A stretch of DNA of 64,000 bases from Baylisascaris procyonis. Its lineage: Eukaryota; Nematoda; Chromadorea; Rhabditida; Ascarididae. Made by a program: the position numbers and the translations under genes. The notes beneath the pieces were generated by a model. That model ran no database searches. It worked only from the letters and a program-made list of their open reading frames with translations, and was not told the DNA's origin. The stretch is taken from assembly GCA_037389465.1 (NCBI GenBank), contig JAZARR010000172.1:5783501-5847500 (forward strand), written 5' to 3'. Of the stretch, positions 39,094 through 50,787 are shown in pieces (position 1 is the stretch's first letter; every line of letters begins with the position of its first letter).

Positions 39094-39417
39094 ATGCCGT
39101 CTATCCAAGATATTTTAATGACTTTATCTTGGATGTGTCTCAATAGACCGTCGATGAGCAAAGACGATTGGTTCGGCGAAACCGTTCGGAAGTACCTGAA
39201 TTATACACCTTTCTTAATAATTCTCAGATTCAACGATAGACCTTCGCTTTATGAGACCATTTTCATAATCCATGCAAATAGAATTCATTTTGTACATAAA
39301 GTCAACAAAATATCCCGAATAGACGGCATAGTTTTGTTTGCAGATTTTCATATTTTTAATAGAGAAAACGCTGGATCTTATGCGCTACAATTTTCTATAC
39401 CCAGGAAATCGTACTAA
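39094..39417 (+). CDS. Galectin-like carbohydrate-recognition remnant or exon
   Basis: The frame contains DDWFGETVRKY (compare the W-G-x-E-x-R strand of galectins), YTPFLI, and then IIHANRIHFVHKVNKISR and IDGIVLFADFHI, which follow the last strands of a galectin domain (F-x-[VI]-x-x-N-x-x-x-F-x-x-[FY]-x-H-[RK]-x-x and a final hydrophobic strand). It ends at TAA after RKSY. The expected N-terminal half is not readable in one frame just upstream (stops in all frames), so it may be truncated or spliced. The first codons of the span are probably not coding. A sequence search would settle this. Confidence 0.33.
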   Translation: MPSIQDILMTLSWMCLNRPSMSKDDWFGETVRKYLNYTPFLIILRFNDRPSLYETIFIIHANRIHFVHKVNKISRIDGIVLFADFHIFNRENAGSYALQFSIPRKSY

Positions 39418-40231
39418 AAATATAATCATTTATGAGTTTGCCTTGCATACAAATTTTACATCCACTCAATCTAATAAATGGGATATTATACGAGAGATTT
39501 GACAGCGTGATTTCATAAAAATAACTTTATGGGGAAGTCGAGATTTTAGAAGCATATGGTCGATACACTGAGTTCTGAAGTGTTATGCTGCACTGGTACC
39601 ACTCGTCACATTTACGATTTCCTTATTATCGATATGAACACAGGCTGATACCAACCCTATCCTTCCTCTCCAGCTTCTATTTTTTTCTTCGCCTATGTTT
39701 GACATTGCGCGTCCCATATATAGCCGCCCCCCCCCCCGTAATTTTGCAGCTGCTGACGTTGTATAACACATACAAAGATACTCCAGTAATTTAGAAAAAT
39801 AAAAATGATGAAAAGTAAAACCTGTAATGCACTTTATTTATCGCGCATGTTATTTTTCATAATTAGAGTTCCACGCGCATGTTCATCACAAAACACTTTT
39901 TAATATCAACGAAAGATATACACTCCAACAACATATCGGAAAGTACTCAGGCTCGATCTCAGCACTTCTACAATTGTTGTTGAAGCGGGAAAATATTCCC
40001 CATAATCTGCTACGGCATCATCGCGCATCACGAAACCGAGGCCATACTACGTGCACTTCACATGAAAGCTGCCTGCCGCCCAATCCCAACATGTGAGCTC
40101 AGATAATGAGAGGTTCAAAAACGTCATCGGATGTATGTAGATTTTCGGGACCGAAGTTCAGATACCACCTAAAGAGGGAGACTATAAGCCCTGTTCAAAC
40201 GAGTAAAGTGGGCATCGCTTCAGAATGCATA
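39418..40231. other. No gene recognised
   Basis: AT-rich sequence with a C-run at 39,729-39,737. Short frames only. Confidence 0.4.
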
Positions 40232-40441
40232 ATACTCTTATTTTATTTCACAACTCTATTTTTGCGCGATTTTTTTAGAATATGATCTTACATGATAGTT
40301 AAAAACAAGTCTCCGGTTTCACTAGTGGAATAGATCTGAAAGAAGAAGGTGATGGCAGTGATGCGAGTGGGAGAGGAAAGCAAGAAAAAAGAGCGATAGG
40401 GATAGTGTTGCAGGTTAGAGTTCAGTGTCACGTTTGTTTTC
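40232..40441. repeat. Dispersed repeat pair D, copy 2
   Basis: Second copy of the repeat at 32.5 kb, including the end of the satellite unit (TTTCACAACTCTATTTTTGC). It is followed within about 45 bp by a (TA)n tract. Confidence 0.75.
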
Positions 40442-40480
40442 GCTGAAAGAAATAAAAACGTTGCTTGTCCTCTTTAAAAA

Positions 40481-40483
<3 letters not shown>

Positions 40484-40545
<62 letters not shown>
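40484..40545. repeat. (TA)n microsatellite
   Basis: About 60 bp of TA dinucleotides just after dispersed repeat D copy 2. Confidence 0.95.
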
Positions 40546-40546
<1 letters not shown>

Positions 40547-42307
40547 AAAAGAGTTTAACATATAAAATCAAGCAAATTGTTGCCCATCAATTCAACTGCA
40601 ATCCTACGTAATTCCTAACTGAATGCAACATAAACAAAGTTTAGCTGGGAAACACGCTATCTTAGAATGAAATCAAACCAACAGCAACAACTCCGAACCG
40701 ACTCCCGTTCCATTGAACTATTCACAATAACAGGTTTCAGCAAAACAATCTAACTGGCGATCTTAATAAGCAATCCGATATTCACACATAAATTTTCATG
40801 ACAGATGGAGGTGCGGGGAAGTGCATGGAAAGACAAGCTTGGTGGGGAGTGGAGGGAGAACAAATCAACGCATAGAATGAGGAATATGATGCGGAAAGGA
40901 GGTGGGAGAGATGAGAGCATAGAGGAGGGATATAACAGGAATAAAAATAAAAGAGAGGAGAGTACAAGTGAAGATCAGTCCAATACTATATCAGATCGCA
41001 AGTTATATACTTTCTCGTCCCCCCCCCCCCGCGGAAACGTCGATTCTGCAGACGCCGAAAAATATACTGACATAATTTTAAAGTCACTCGTTCTATGACG
41101 GTGTGAAGCACTCATATGGATTCCCGGGAACTAAGTTTCCGAAACACTAAAGTCGCACCAACCTTTGTTCCTTCGTGTATGTTTGACATAACCTCCAAAT
41201 ATTTGCCGTGGCCGTTCGCGAGCATGTTGAACATACGCTCATGCTCAGCAACAACCGAGCTACCTGCTTTCCCCGCAGCGAACTTCTTGTCTCACATCTA
41301 AACAAAATCAAACATAGCTCCAATCCTTCGTTCCGGTGCAAATTGAAATTAGTAGAAAATTCCAAAATCACGCATAACGGAAGCCTGAATTCATTTCGAA
41401 AGGAGGTCCCCGAAGTAAAGAGGATAAAGTGCTGCCGGCTCATTCCCGTACTATCTTTTCGCGACATCACTACAGCTTTTCGACGAAATTGAGAAACTCA
41501 TTGTAAAATTTTTTGTCACAGACAGCTATTTCGTGATGAAATTTGACGGCAATACATACAACAGACAGTAATGAACTACAGTCGACTTACACATAAGCAA
41601 TCACCATAGCATTAAAACCTTTGCATTCATCGAAGCCATGGCTAATAGAATAGCGCCAGCTTCATCGGAAGCCATCCACTTATGTGTTGACATAGAAAAA
41701 TAGAAACTGGGCTCTAATGTTACATAATTCCGATTCTGCTCAAACTTCTTACTTCTGAGAATACATATATGTGCATCAAAAGTTCCATTTTCAGGGGTGG
41801 GGGGGAGAGAGGAATCATGGGAAATCTGAGACTGTTCATGGAAAGGTGGTGATCATGTGCAAACGGATCCACCTCTCCCCCTCTCCTCACCTCCTTACAC
41901 TCAATCCTTAGAATGGCTCAGATTATCGTCAAAATTGGCCACATGAAATTTCAAGGCATATAAGCAGTGAAGATTCCACGCTGTCTTTCTAATGGATGAC
42001 AAGCACCACTCTTTAGCTGCATTCACTGCTCGTTTCTTGAAGCACATAACTTAGTGCTGCATATCGAAAGGGCATCCCTCGAAAATCGGTGACTAAAAAC
42101 GCCTTTTTCATGAATCTGAGAACAAGGGAAGGCAATATAAGAAACGTAAAAAAACATGCAAACCTTTCCGAAAAAATGCTCCTACGGGCGTCGGTGATTG
42201 ATCGCTCACGTCTTGAGTTAGAACCGTCCTAAACTGCAGCCGTCATCGTGTTCACGTGATTCGTCAAACGGTATGCTGAAATTATTTACCTTCAAGTAGA
42301 CATAACG
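40546..42307. other. No gene recognised
   Basis: Contains purine-rich stretches (40.8-41.0 kb), a C-run at 41,021-41,030, and an open stretch near 41.15-41.47 kb on both strands without splice support. Confidence 0.35.
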
Positions 42308-42499
42308 TTAGCTGCACTTCCGAAACATGCCGGTAAATGAAACATGCCTGTCGTGAAAGGAGCTCTGAGGTCGATCGCGAGTGCTACGCACTTGTTTCGA
42401 TGATCCTTTTGAGTCGAACCCCCAGCTACGTTCTTCTCCCATTGTGTAGTTTTGATAGTGCATCGAAGACGGCCGACCAGAGAGCGATTGGCTTGAACT
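42308..42499 (-). CDS. Putative exon, Ser/Arg-rich, possibly terminal
   Basis: After a good acceptor ACTTTTGCAG the frame encodes SSSQSLSGRPSSMHYQNY, GEERSWGFDSKGSSK and RDRPQSSFHD, and reaches TAA at 42,308. The composition fits a disordered cytoplasmic tail. A second frame is also open, so frame choice rests on composition. It could be the last exon of the minus-strand exon series above. Confidence 0.38.
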   Translation of the reverse strand, partial: SSSQSLSGRPSSMHYQNYTMGEERSWGFDSKGSSKQVRSTRDRPQSSFHDRHVSFTGMFRKCS

Positions 42500-42795
42500 C
42501 TGCAAAAGTTGTCTTCACTGATACGATACAAATCTTATTCATATCACTCTAGGTTCAATTTCTTAAAATATCTTAAATCTCATTCTACGACAGAGCCGTT
42601 TCTCATTACTAATACAAACATCCGAGAATCATAGTAAAAGCTAATGAACGTTAACTTTCACTATTGTAGATCGAATTACCAGAACTTGAAAGCATAAACG
42701 AGCAAAACAATTACAAACGACATATAGTTTATAAAACCGAGGTTTGGAAGAAAACTGCCTTAAATCAACGATATGATACTGAAATCAATAAATAA

Positions 42796-42799
<4 letters not shown>

Positions 42800-42875
<76 letters not shown>
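42800..42875. repeat. (TA)n microsatellite
   Basis: About 75 bp of TA dinucleotides ending in TATAG, which could act as an acceptor for the plus-strand exon that follows. Confidence 0.95.
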
Positions 42876-42876
<1 letters not shown>

Positions 42877-42894
42877 AAGCAAAGAAGTTACAAG

Positions 42895-43073
42895 CTAAAC
42901 GACGCATTAGGGCCGACCGACTCGGGAGGTTCTGCGATAGACACTAATACAGTTTCTTCAAATGCATACGAGGGACAGCCGAGCTGGCAGCCTCAAGACA
43001 ATTGGATGCCTTCCAACAGTAGCAAATTGATCTTGACAATCAATGACTGCCCCGGCAAAATGTCTCACCGAGC
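42895..43073 (+). CDS. Putative plus-strand exon, protein unknown
   Basis: This is the clearest plus-strand exon. An open frame encodes LNDALGPTDSGGSAIDTN, EGQPSWQPQDNWMPSNSS and LILTINDCPGKMSH, ending at a perfect donor GAGC|GTAAGT. The acceptor is uncertain (TTACAAG at 42,894, or TATATAG at the end of the adjacent (TA)n tract). Minus-strand frames contain stops. No family recognised. Confidence 0.4.
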
Positions 43074-44420
43074 GTAAGTGTTATTATATCTGAAAAATGA
43101 GAATGGTTTCGATACGTATACGTCCATGTGCAAAACGAGCGATATTTTTGCTCTTAGTAGTAAAATAAATAAGCGAAAAAATCCGATAGCAATCGAATAA
43201 GACCGATCAAATGCAGTGATGCAATCACTCAATAAATATCAAAACTGCTACAAACTTCACTTTTGCGCATTGTTCCCTCCCCTCCTTTCTATACTTTAGC
43301 CATATAATCTGCGTAATAACAAATTCGCTTTTCATTCGTCATTTGCAAGAACAGCACTTTTCCACGTAAAGGGTAACCTACATAGTGCCAATGTTCACGT
43401 GTCACTCCTACATTTGTAAATCAAATAAGTGAAGTGCGGTCGGCCACTCTATCAATTATCAAACGACGGAATTTGCGCATTTACTTAGTTTCATCCTTTC
43501 AAGATCTATTCACAGCAATTTTTGATCCAGACATCTAAAAAAGACTTGAATACTAACTTCACAATTTCGAAAAAACTTGCTGCCAATCGAATAAATGAAA
43601 TCTAATGAAAAATAAGCAGCATATTCTCACCTAAACAGCTCTGCAAATAAAACGTGAAGCTAGCAAAAGGAAAACTCAGAAACGAACCGACACGATGCAC
43701 AATTTTGGAATTTCGCTTGCCAGATCAGTCAGTACCAAACTGATAAACCACGAACCGTGCGGTAATGCATCCGTTTCTTAACCAAGTCAACCACCTCCTA
43801 TGAACTTTTTACATCTTCCAACTCAATTGCCTGATCGCTAGCAAAATGCTTATAATCTTTTAGACCAATTAAATGCACAACTCTTCCAGAAGCGAACCCA
43901 TACAGGAACTTCAAAGTTAGCGTAGGACGTACATCACCAACGTCCACTAAGTCTGACAACTTTAGCGCGAACGCTTCCATTAGTCGACAGAAATGCACGC
44001 ACATATATTCGCGCAAAGACGCAAGAGCACATTAAAAAATCTGCAAAACAAACAATGAAAACATCGTCGCATGCACATCCATCACGGTTAGTGTCGGTTT
44101 TCTCAATAATCTTTCCTAATTCGAACGATAAAAACAAACAAAACTTTCAATGTTATATCACCGACCGATTTCAACTGCTGCGATGAAACCTATGAAGGAA
44201 GACCGCCTCGCATTCCAGCATTTGCGAGAATAAGAATCCGCGACAGGCTATTGCCAGCGTGCCTTGTAAGACGGGGCTTAGCAGACGGCTTCAAAAAACG
44301 AGGCGTCTGTGCTATTATGAGATAGAAAGGAAAAAGTGGGGGGAGGGGTAGGGGAAGATGGATGAAAACAAGTTTTTTTCTCATCTTCGCAATATCGTAC
44401 TCGTTATTGTTGTCACTCAC

Positions 44421-44499
44421 ATCCAAAGTACAGCAAGCCACTTTCGAATAGCAATGTCTGCCCCGATTCCCTCATTGAAATAACTAGATGAGATTCGAT
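44421..44499 (-). CDS. Putative exon, protein unknown
   Basis: A 79-nt stretch ending at a consensus donor GGAT|GTGAGT; acceptor TAATTCAAG is weaker. It reads HLVISMRESGQTLLFESG and then LLYFG, a strand-rich pattern that resembles beta-helix rungs only loosely. Phase 0 in, 1 out. Confidence 0.33.
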
Positions 44500-45866
44500 C
44501 TTGAATTACCCGCTACTCTTCGACACAACTTTTTCTGCTAGAGAACAACGCCCGCAAGTGGATGATATCGTTGCAAGCAGCTCGCCAAGCTCTCTTACTT
44601 AAATAATGAAGACAAAACAGTTAACATGAAAATTTGCTGCCAAGCGATTTTTTGATGGCTTCGCATCAATTCTAAACGTTCATATTTTTGAGCGGAAAAT
44701 TCAAATGAGTTAGTTTCTACCAATATGGCTACGTAGAGGCAACCGCTCCCCTGCTATCTGATCTTGCAACGCAGCAGCGGCATTCAAGACAACAGATTGA
44801 TCGTTTCACCTTTGTCTGCTTTTGAATAAAACAGCTATCGTCCTTAGATTACAATAAAGTCACTCAGCTAAAGTATGCAAACACCGTTCCACTGCTACAG
44901 TGATGAGGAATCTTTGCTCAACTCGGTGACATCTGAAGCAGTCTTCAATAGAAAAGATTTAATGCTCAAGAAGTACAAAAAACAAAACGAATGAAAGTCT
45001 AAATAACGCTCCATCCCACAGCGTATATCTTAATTAAATCCGTCAGCGCGGTCCTATATTTCTTCTTGATGAGCTTCGACGCGACCGGCGACCTACGACG
45101 ATCTTATCATGTTCATAAGCAACAAAAAACAAATGCAAAGCCATGAACTGAATCTCCTGTTTAATAATAAGAAATCTTCCATTTCCCTTTATTACTACAT
45201 GCTAACATCATTTAAATAATCTTCATATTATGATACAGTATGGAGTGAGGAACGTAAAGTTCGGCATGATCGGATCTCAAAAAAGAGCAGCATGTCTTTG
45301 CGCATACGTAGGCGCAAATTTCATCTGCCTTTTTCGAACAAGCGGATTACGCCGGCGTCTATAGATGAATCCTTATTCGCTGCGTAATATTCCATTCTAG
45401 ACTAAGGGCTTATTTTGCTGAATTTTGTTAATTACGCCGCAGTATTCTGATGGATGTAACTGAAAATAACAGGTGAATTGCAAATCTAGGTCGACATCAT
45501 AAACCAATCTTTCGTAGGTGCAAACGTGCTTGTTGCTCCAGAGACTTGTTGCTGTTTTGAAGGACTTGTCATGTGCATGGTTTGAAATATATAACAGATC
45601 GGTCGACCTTGCTTGTTGCGGATATTGCAGCCTCGACGATCCTTTACTAGTGGATTCGACCGATTCCCGCTTTTTGGTTATAACATCCCCCACACCTCCT
45701 CTCATCAAATACCAACCTCTATTCACGGAGGAAATCGGTCTCTACAATAATTTCCTGATTTCCTGTTCCAATATTCGAAAAGTGCTGGCTTTGCAAAATA
45801 ATGCCCCTCAAAAATAGATAGCATCATGAATGATAACAACAAATTCAAAAGTGAAACAATTCTCAC

Positions 45867-45946
45867 CATGTCATAGAGAGCATCCAGTTCCTCTTGCTTG
45901 AGCATGAACTTGATCTTGGAGTCCTTGAAGTGGGTTGAGAAAGCTG
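45867..45946 (-). CDS. Putative exon, helical, protein unknown
   Basis: An 80-nt exon between AGCATTGCAG and GACATG|GTGAGA encodes FSTHFKDSKIKFMLKQEE and ends LDALYDM. The frame is typical of a soluble helical protein. Phase 1 in, 0 out. Further upstream, another CAG at 46.06 kb precedes a frame that meets stops. Confidence 0.42.
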
Positions 45947-46335
45947 CTGCAATGCTTCGAGAACGTCTTCCGATAACGCCCACTTGCATCTCCCTTTCTG
46001 CGCCGCTTTCATTCCCCAACCAATTTTCACAGCCACTTTTTAATCGCAGCGAACTGCGCCTGCAAATGCTTTCAAAGGTGTTAAATATAATCAAAAATTA
46101 GGCAACAAACAAAACAAACGTTTTCGTATGATTATGAGACGAAAATATTCGAAACAATTGAAGAGACCCCATTACCTGACTTAACCACTACAAGTTTTAA
46201 AAAATCAGTTTTTAAATAAATACTGAAATTTAAGCTGCGAAGTAAGTAGGATACCTGCATCGGGCAAGACAAATCCAGCATAATTAACGCAACTTTTCTC
46301 TGCAATTTGTGCAATCACCATACAATAAAAATAAC

Positions 46336-46392
46336 CTTTGATGGACTCTTTTTGGTTGTTCTTCCTCACGAAGACAGCTTTCATCGCGTTCG
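46336..46392 (-). CDS. Possible 57-nt exon, frame ambiguous
   Basis: Bracketed by TTTCGTCTAAG and CAAAG|GTTATT. Two frames are open: ERDESCLREEEQPKRVH and NAMKAVFVRKNNQKESI. Neither can be tied to a neighbour by phase. Listed because both splice sites and GC content suggest an exon. Confidence 0.28.
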
Positions 46393-47119
46393 CTTAGACG
46401 AAATAGTAGTGCATATATGGTGGAAATAAGTGGTGTTCCTTTGTTACCACTATAACGAGCGAACGAACGTGTTAAGCAATCACGAGTATAACCATCTTCA
46501 TAAGGTGAGTACACCGCACCTCTCAAAGGGGTGAACAACAATGCAGATTTATTCACTCAAAACTGCAGCTCAACGTTATAGATTGCAAAATGACTAGCTA
46601 GTGAATATCGAACAAAACATCATATTCTTTCATCTATTTTATAAATGAATATGAGTCATTCGCAATTTATAACATCAAGTAAGGAAGGAAAACACTACTA
46701 AATACTTTAGAAATTTATCAACTTTCTCATCCCTTTTTCCGCTTCATATTGTATGCAAATAGTTAGATATAGCATGATTAGCACAAAATCCAAACAAAAA
46801 TACCCAAAAGAAACAAAAACATGAGATGAGAGGTGATATGCAATTGGAAGGCAATGAACGCTGTGTCAACCCTTCGCAGAATTCTCTTTTTACCAAGAAA
46901 ATACCCTTTGCATTCGTAATTGCTTGCACTCGTTCAAAAAGGACCGTCATTGCCGCTAAGCAATTTAAATCTTTTACGCTGCAATCATGGGGATAAACAT
47001 GCTTATAAATCACCAGCTTTAAAGCCAACCAACTCGTGGTTTATGCGCACTATCATGCCTCAGAAAGTCGTTTCCAAAGACGCCATTCTCCTCACGAAAT
47101 GCGTCGCTGCTGATGATAC

Positions 47120-47204
47120 CTGTCGTATCACAATCCCGTTTAAATAATTCCTTGCAGCTTCTATCGCTTTATAGGCAGGCACAACATCTAACTTCTGCCT
47201 GTCA
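47120..47204 (-). CDS. Putative 85-nt exon, protein unknown
   Basis: A perfect acceptor GTTTTTCAG and donor CGACAG|GTATCA bracket the frame QKLDVVPAYKAIEAARNY followed by LNGIVIRQ. The sequence is amphipathic-helical with typical codon choice. Phase 2 in, 0 out. I do not recognise the family. Confidence 0.5.
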
Positions 47205-48163
47205 CTGAAAAACAGCCGTTGACACAATTTCATTACCACATATCACACAATGATGTATGTTATTATAAGTGGTGCGCATTGATTATCTGCAAATTCAGAG
47301 TTGCTCAGCTGACCGATTAGCAAGTATAACTGCTGGTGAGTTCCGTTGAAGCTGCTGCTTTTCAAGTGACCATAACTCGAAGCTATTACTGTAGAACTTG
47401 TGTTCACGTGATCGAACAGACTCATACTCCATCCTCATGAATAGGTTGCATTTGTCGATCATCAAATACTCAAGTGCCTTGCGTATCACTTCCTAGATCA
47501 TACCTTTTATAACAATGATGCGTCCACTCAGCAAATGTGCTAAGCTCATCCACCACCGAATAGACGCAAATGTGAATTGAAGATTACTGTTACATCTAAT
47601 TACCCATGCGATATCCAAAAAAAAACACGTTTTCATCCATTCAGGGAGACGTAAAAAGATGCAACTGTTCTGTAATTACTACCGCTTGAATTAGACTCAG
47701 GTGCATCTACCGCTGATGAAGGCAAGTGTAATAGCTACTTGTTTTGTGCTAGGTCACCTGCTATAGCGAAACACGTTCTGAAGGTGTATCAATTATACGT
47801 ACCACGTGGAGTGGTGAATTTCTTCTCTCTATAGGCAAAGCATGCAATGCTGACTGTTAGCATGTTATAAAACACGTTTGCGTCTATAAAAGATTTTAAT
47901 ACAGCAAGGCGCAGAATGAAAAGTGTTAGCAACGTAAGATTATGAGATCATGAATAAACATAACAAGAAGGAACTGCGCATGACGTTCGAATCTTTCTTC
48001 AAACGCTCGATCGAAAGAAATATTTTTCGCTTCGTTCAAGTAGTCGGATAATATCACAGTTGCGCACTCAGAGGATAAATCCACATTGCGCTCTTATCCG
48101 TCCGGAGTGATCTGCAATGGAATCCGCTTTAAAAACATTCCAAACGCTCAAAATGCTCCTTAC

Positions 48164-48220
48164 GCACTTCACACTTTGATTTGAGGACAATCGAAAGATG
48201 GCCTCTTTAATGTTGCTCAT
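48164..48220 (-). CDS. Putative 57-nt exon, protein unknown
   Basis: Strong splice signals frame it: a CT-rich tract ending ATCGCAG, and donor TGC|GTAAGG. In phase 0 it encodes MSNIKEAIFRLSSNQSVKC. No family recognised. The neighbouring minus-strand exons at 49.1 and 47.2 kb suggest it belongs to the same transcript. Confidence 0.42.
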
Positions 48221-49087
48221 CTGCGATGGAAGGAAGGAGGAGATAGGAGGGGATGGCACATCATGATTTTGGGCGGACACCATTGCAATATGCCTGAAAT
48301 CATTAAAAGGAACCCCAGCGGAAAACGAAACGAAATTTCTTTGTGCTTCGTCGAAAACAAAAACTTTGCCGTTAAAGATGCAAAAAACAAAAATTTTATG
48401 CGATAGAGATGCTTTGACATACCAATTACTATGATAGGAGGATAAAACAGCAAATGACATTTGTGAGCAGCTTAAATCAAATAGCATATTGCTGTATTCC
48501 TTACTCTTTTCTCTGTTATGTATGTTCCGAAGTTACCTTATATAAAGGCGCATCGGTGATATCGTACCTCAGCATCTGCGACCTTACATAAGCGCACTAC
48601 GGTCACGTCAAATCTTGACATTTGCGCCAATCCGTCTAGTAGCTTCACCTTTTTTACACTTTACAGTAATTTACATCCTACAGCAAATATGAAATAAGGG
48701 ATCCCCAGCATCCTCGCTACTTTAACGCCGAAATTTAAGAATCATATAGACCAGATTATAAAGATATCGAAGGGAAATGCTTCAGAGTTGGAACAGGAAA
48801 TGAAAGGGATAGCACGCCTAGGTGAATGGTCCTGTGCGGTGCATAAAACAAGTGAAATACCACGAAGCAGTGGGACGATGGACCTCAACTTCTTATAATT
48901 CCTCACCTCCTCTGCTGAACTCCAACATGCGCTGATTTTGCAAGGCCAGAATAGAAAAATATAGGGCACAAAAGTCTATTTTGCGCCTAATTAGTGAAAC
49001 AACCCATACCTTTACGATCGAATCGTTGACAAATCATGCGTAACCGAGCATTCCACTAAGCCACTGTGCTCCCTCTCCACAGTCTAC

Positions 49088-49205
49088 CATCCGGAGTTAT
49101 CCCAATCTCGCAAGGTTTTTCGGCGCGAGCTGCCTCTCTTTCGGCTTCAGCTTGCGAACTGCCCATATCAAGACGTTCGTCCAATCGTGTTTCGTATTCA
49201 CCAAT
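49088..49205 (-). CDS. Helical exon similar to the exon at 37.6 kb
   Basis: A 118-nt exon after TCGATTTAG encodes GEYETRLDERLDMGSSQA, a helical Glu/Ala/Arg stretch, and then KPCEIGITPDG before GGATG|GTAGAC. The exon at 37,683 has the same plan (F-E-T-R, R-E-V-A-A, P-C-E-I-x-I, donor after a Gly codon). The two look like duplicated or homologous exons. Function unknown. Confidence 0.47.
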
Positions 49206-49861
49206 CTAAATCGATTGTGAGCATAGAAACTGCTGTCCTTCTCTTTCGCATTCAAACACTCAATAAAATTAATTACTCTTCTCCGCACAATCGTTCAAAG
49301 TGTCCGTCGAAAAACATTGCCCCAATCTCAGAAGCTGCACGTAATTACACCCTCAGCAGCTTTTTTTTTTAACATTTTTTACTAACATGAATTTCCTAGT
49401 GTCTCAGCTGCTACTAAACGCCACTCCACACCATCTCTATTCTGTTTTCCGCAGCCTCTTTGCTTCTTCGAAAGCCGGTTAAAATTCCCTCCTAACATGA
49501 AATAGCTATCAAAGTAGTTTGGAAATAGCCATAAACCAGAAAAGAGTAACCGTTCAAATTATAAAGTTTAATCTCGGGTCAGGCAATGAAAAAAAAAGGA
49601 TTTTGAGCATGGCAGGTATGAATGCAACGTTTGCTGCATAGAGCTAGATTTGAATTAAACTTTTTGACGCAAGAATTATTAACAGCATAGCAATCTACTG
49701 ATAAAAACAACTGCAAAAAAAAGACGGAATACAGTAATAAATATTCGAAGTCCCTTTCCCTCTCCCTTCCCCCATTCCCATCGCCCGTTAACTGTCTGAC
49801 CTTTTTATGTTAGTTGTGATGCAAAGCGAACACTAACCGCATAAACCGCAAGCAATGTCAC

Positions 49862-49916
49862 CTGATTGTACGAATGGCCATTTCCACGTGCCAACTGTGT
49901 TGCCTTGAGGTATCAT
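49862..49916 (-). CDS. Exon 7 of a phase-consistent chain
   Basis: A 55-nt exon between ATATTTTTTAG and ATCAG|GTGACA. In phase with the preceding exon it encodes MIPQGNTVGTWKWPFVQS. Good acceptor; the donor is acceptable. The protein is not recognised. The end phase (1) does not fit the next exon found at 49,205, so at least one small exon is missing between them. Confidence 0.45.
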
Positions 49917-50039
49917 CTAAAAAATATCAAAACTGTTAAAGAGGAAGCTTTTGTCACTTATTTTTCACAAACATTCATTTCATATCAAATTACGACCGCT
50001 CTAGAGAAACACACGACCGTCTATGTACAGGCAGCTTAC

Positions 50040-50088
50040 CTGTTTAATGTTGAACGTCACCTCGGACATGTTGCACTCATACTTAAAG
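50040..50088 (-). CDS. Exon 6 of a phase-consistent chain
   Basis: A 49-nt exon encoding FKYECNMSEVTFNIKQ, with a strong donor CAG|GTAAGC and a weaker acceptor CTTTGAGAG. Other frames contain stops, so the frame is fixed. The CNMSEVTFNIKQ segment looks like an extracellular or enzymatic beta-strand region, but I cannot name the family. Confidence 0.45.
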
Positions 50089-50718
50089 CTCTCAAAGAAA
50101 GCAATTAAAATCCCTACCACAGTTGAAGAACATATGAAAGGGGGCATGAAGTAGATTAAAATGCCTACCGCATGAAGTAAGTTATAGGCGAAGACTCATT
50201 AACCTTGAAACGACCTTTTAAATGAGACAAAAAAGCTTACCCACAAGATCAGTAATCCTTCACGCCGCATACCATTGCACATAGCGATGCAAATAGCCCA
50301 TCGACACAGCCAGTCGTTGTGCTAACATCACAGCCACCTCTCAACATAAGTAACTTATTTACTAGTGAACTACGCAGGTAACACAAGTTTATATGATAAC
50401 GTCGGCCTTTTACGATAAAATAATATGTGCGTCATATAGTAACATGATGAATCATCACCATATATCCAACAACTTTTATATATTCCCTATCTCCTTCTAA
50501 AGTAAAACTACAATGCTCAAATCTAACTTCTATCCAAATAAACTCAAAAAACTAAATGAGCAAACAAACCCAACCTCTAAGCAAACAAACAAGCAGACAA
50601 ACCTAACCTCTAAATAAACAAAATAAAAATAATCTAAACAAGACAAACTCTTCAGCAATGAAAATCTGAAAGCAAACAAGAGTAGCTATCATATTTCCTA
50701 GGAAACAGCTGCACCAAC

Positions 50719-50787
50719 CTTGAGTGAATGATCGCTAAATTCATGAGCACCGCATTCCAACAGAACTGCATGTCGCAAAACCATCTC
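50719..50787 (-). CDS. Exon 5 of a phase-consistent chain
   Basis: A 69-nt stretch between TTGCCAG and CAAG|GTTGGT. In the frame required by the preceding exon it reads RWFCDMQFCWNAVLMNLA, and its end phase (2) fits the next exon. The phase-0 frame (EMVLRHAVLLECGAHEF) is also open. Splice sites are moderate. Identity unknown. Confidence 0.38.

Noticed and set aside
45397..45726. Open frames on both strands at 45.4-45.8 kb
   Set aside because: Both strands are open and neither has a convincing pair of splice sites; strand could not be decided.
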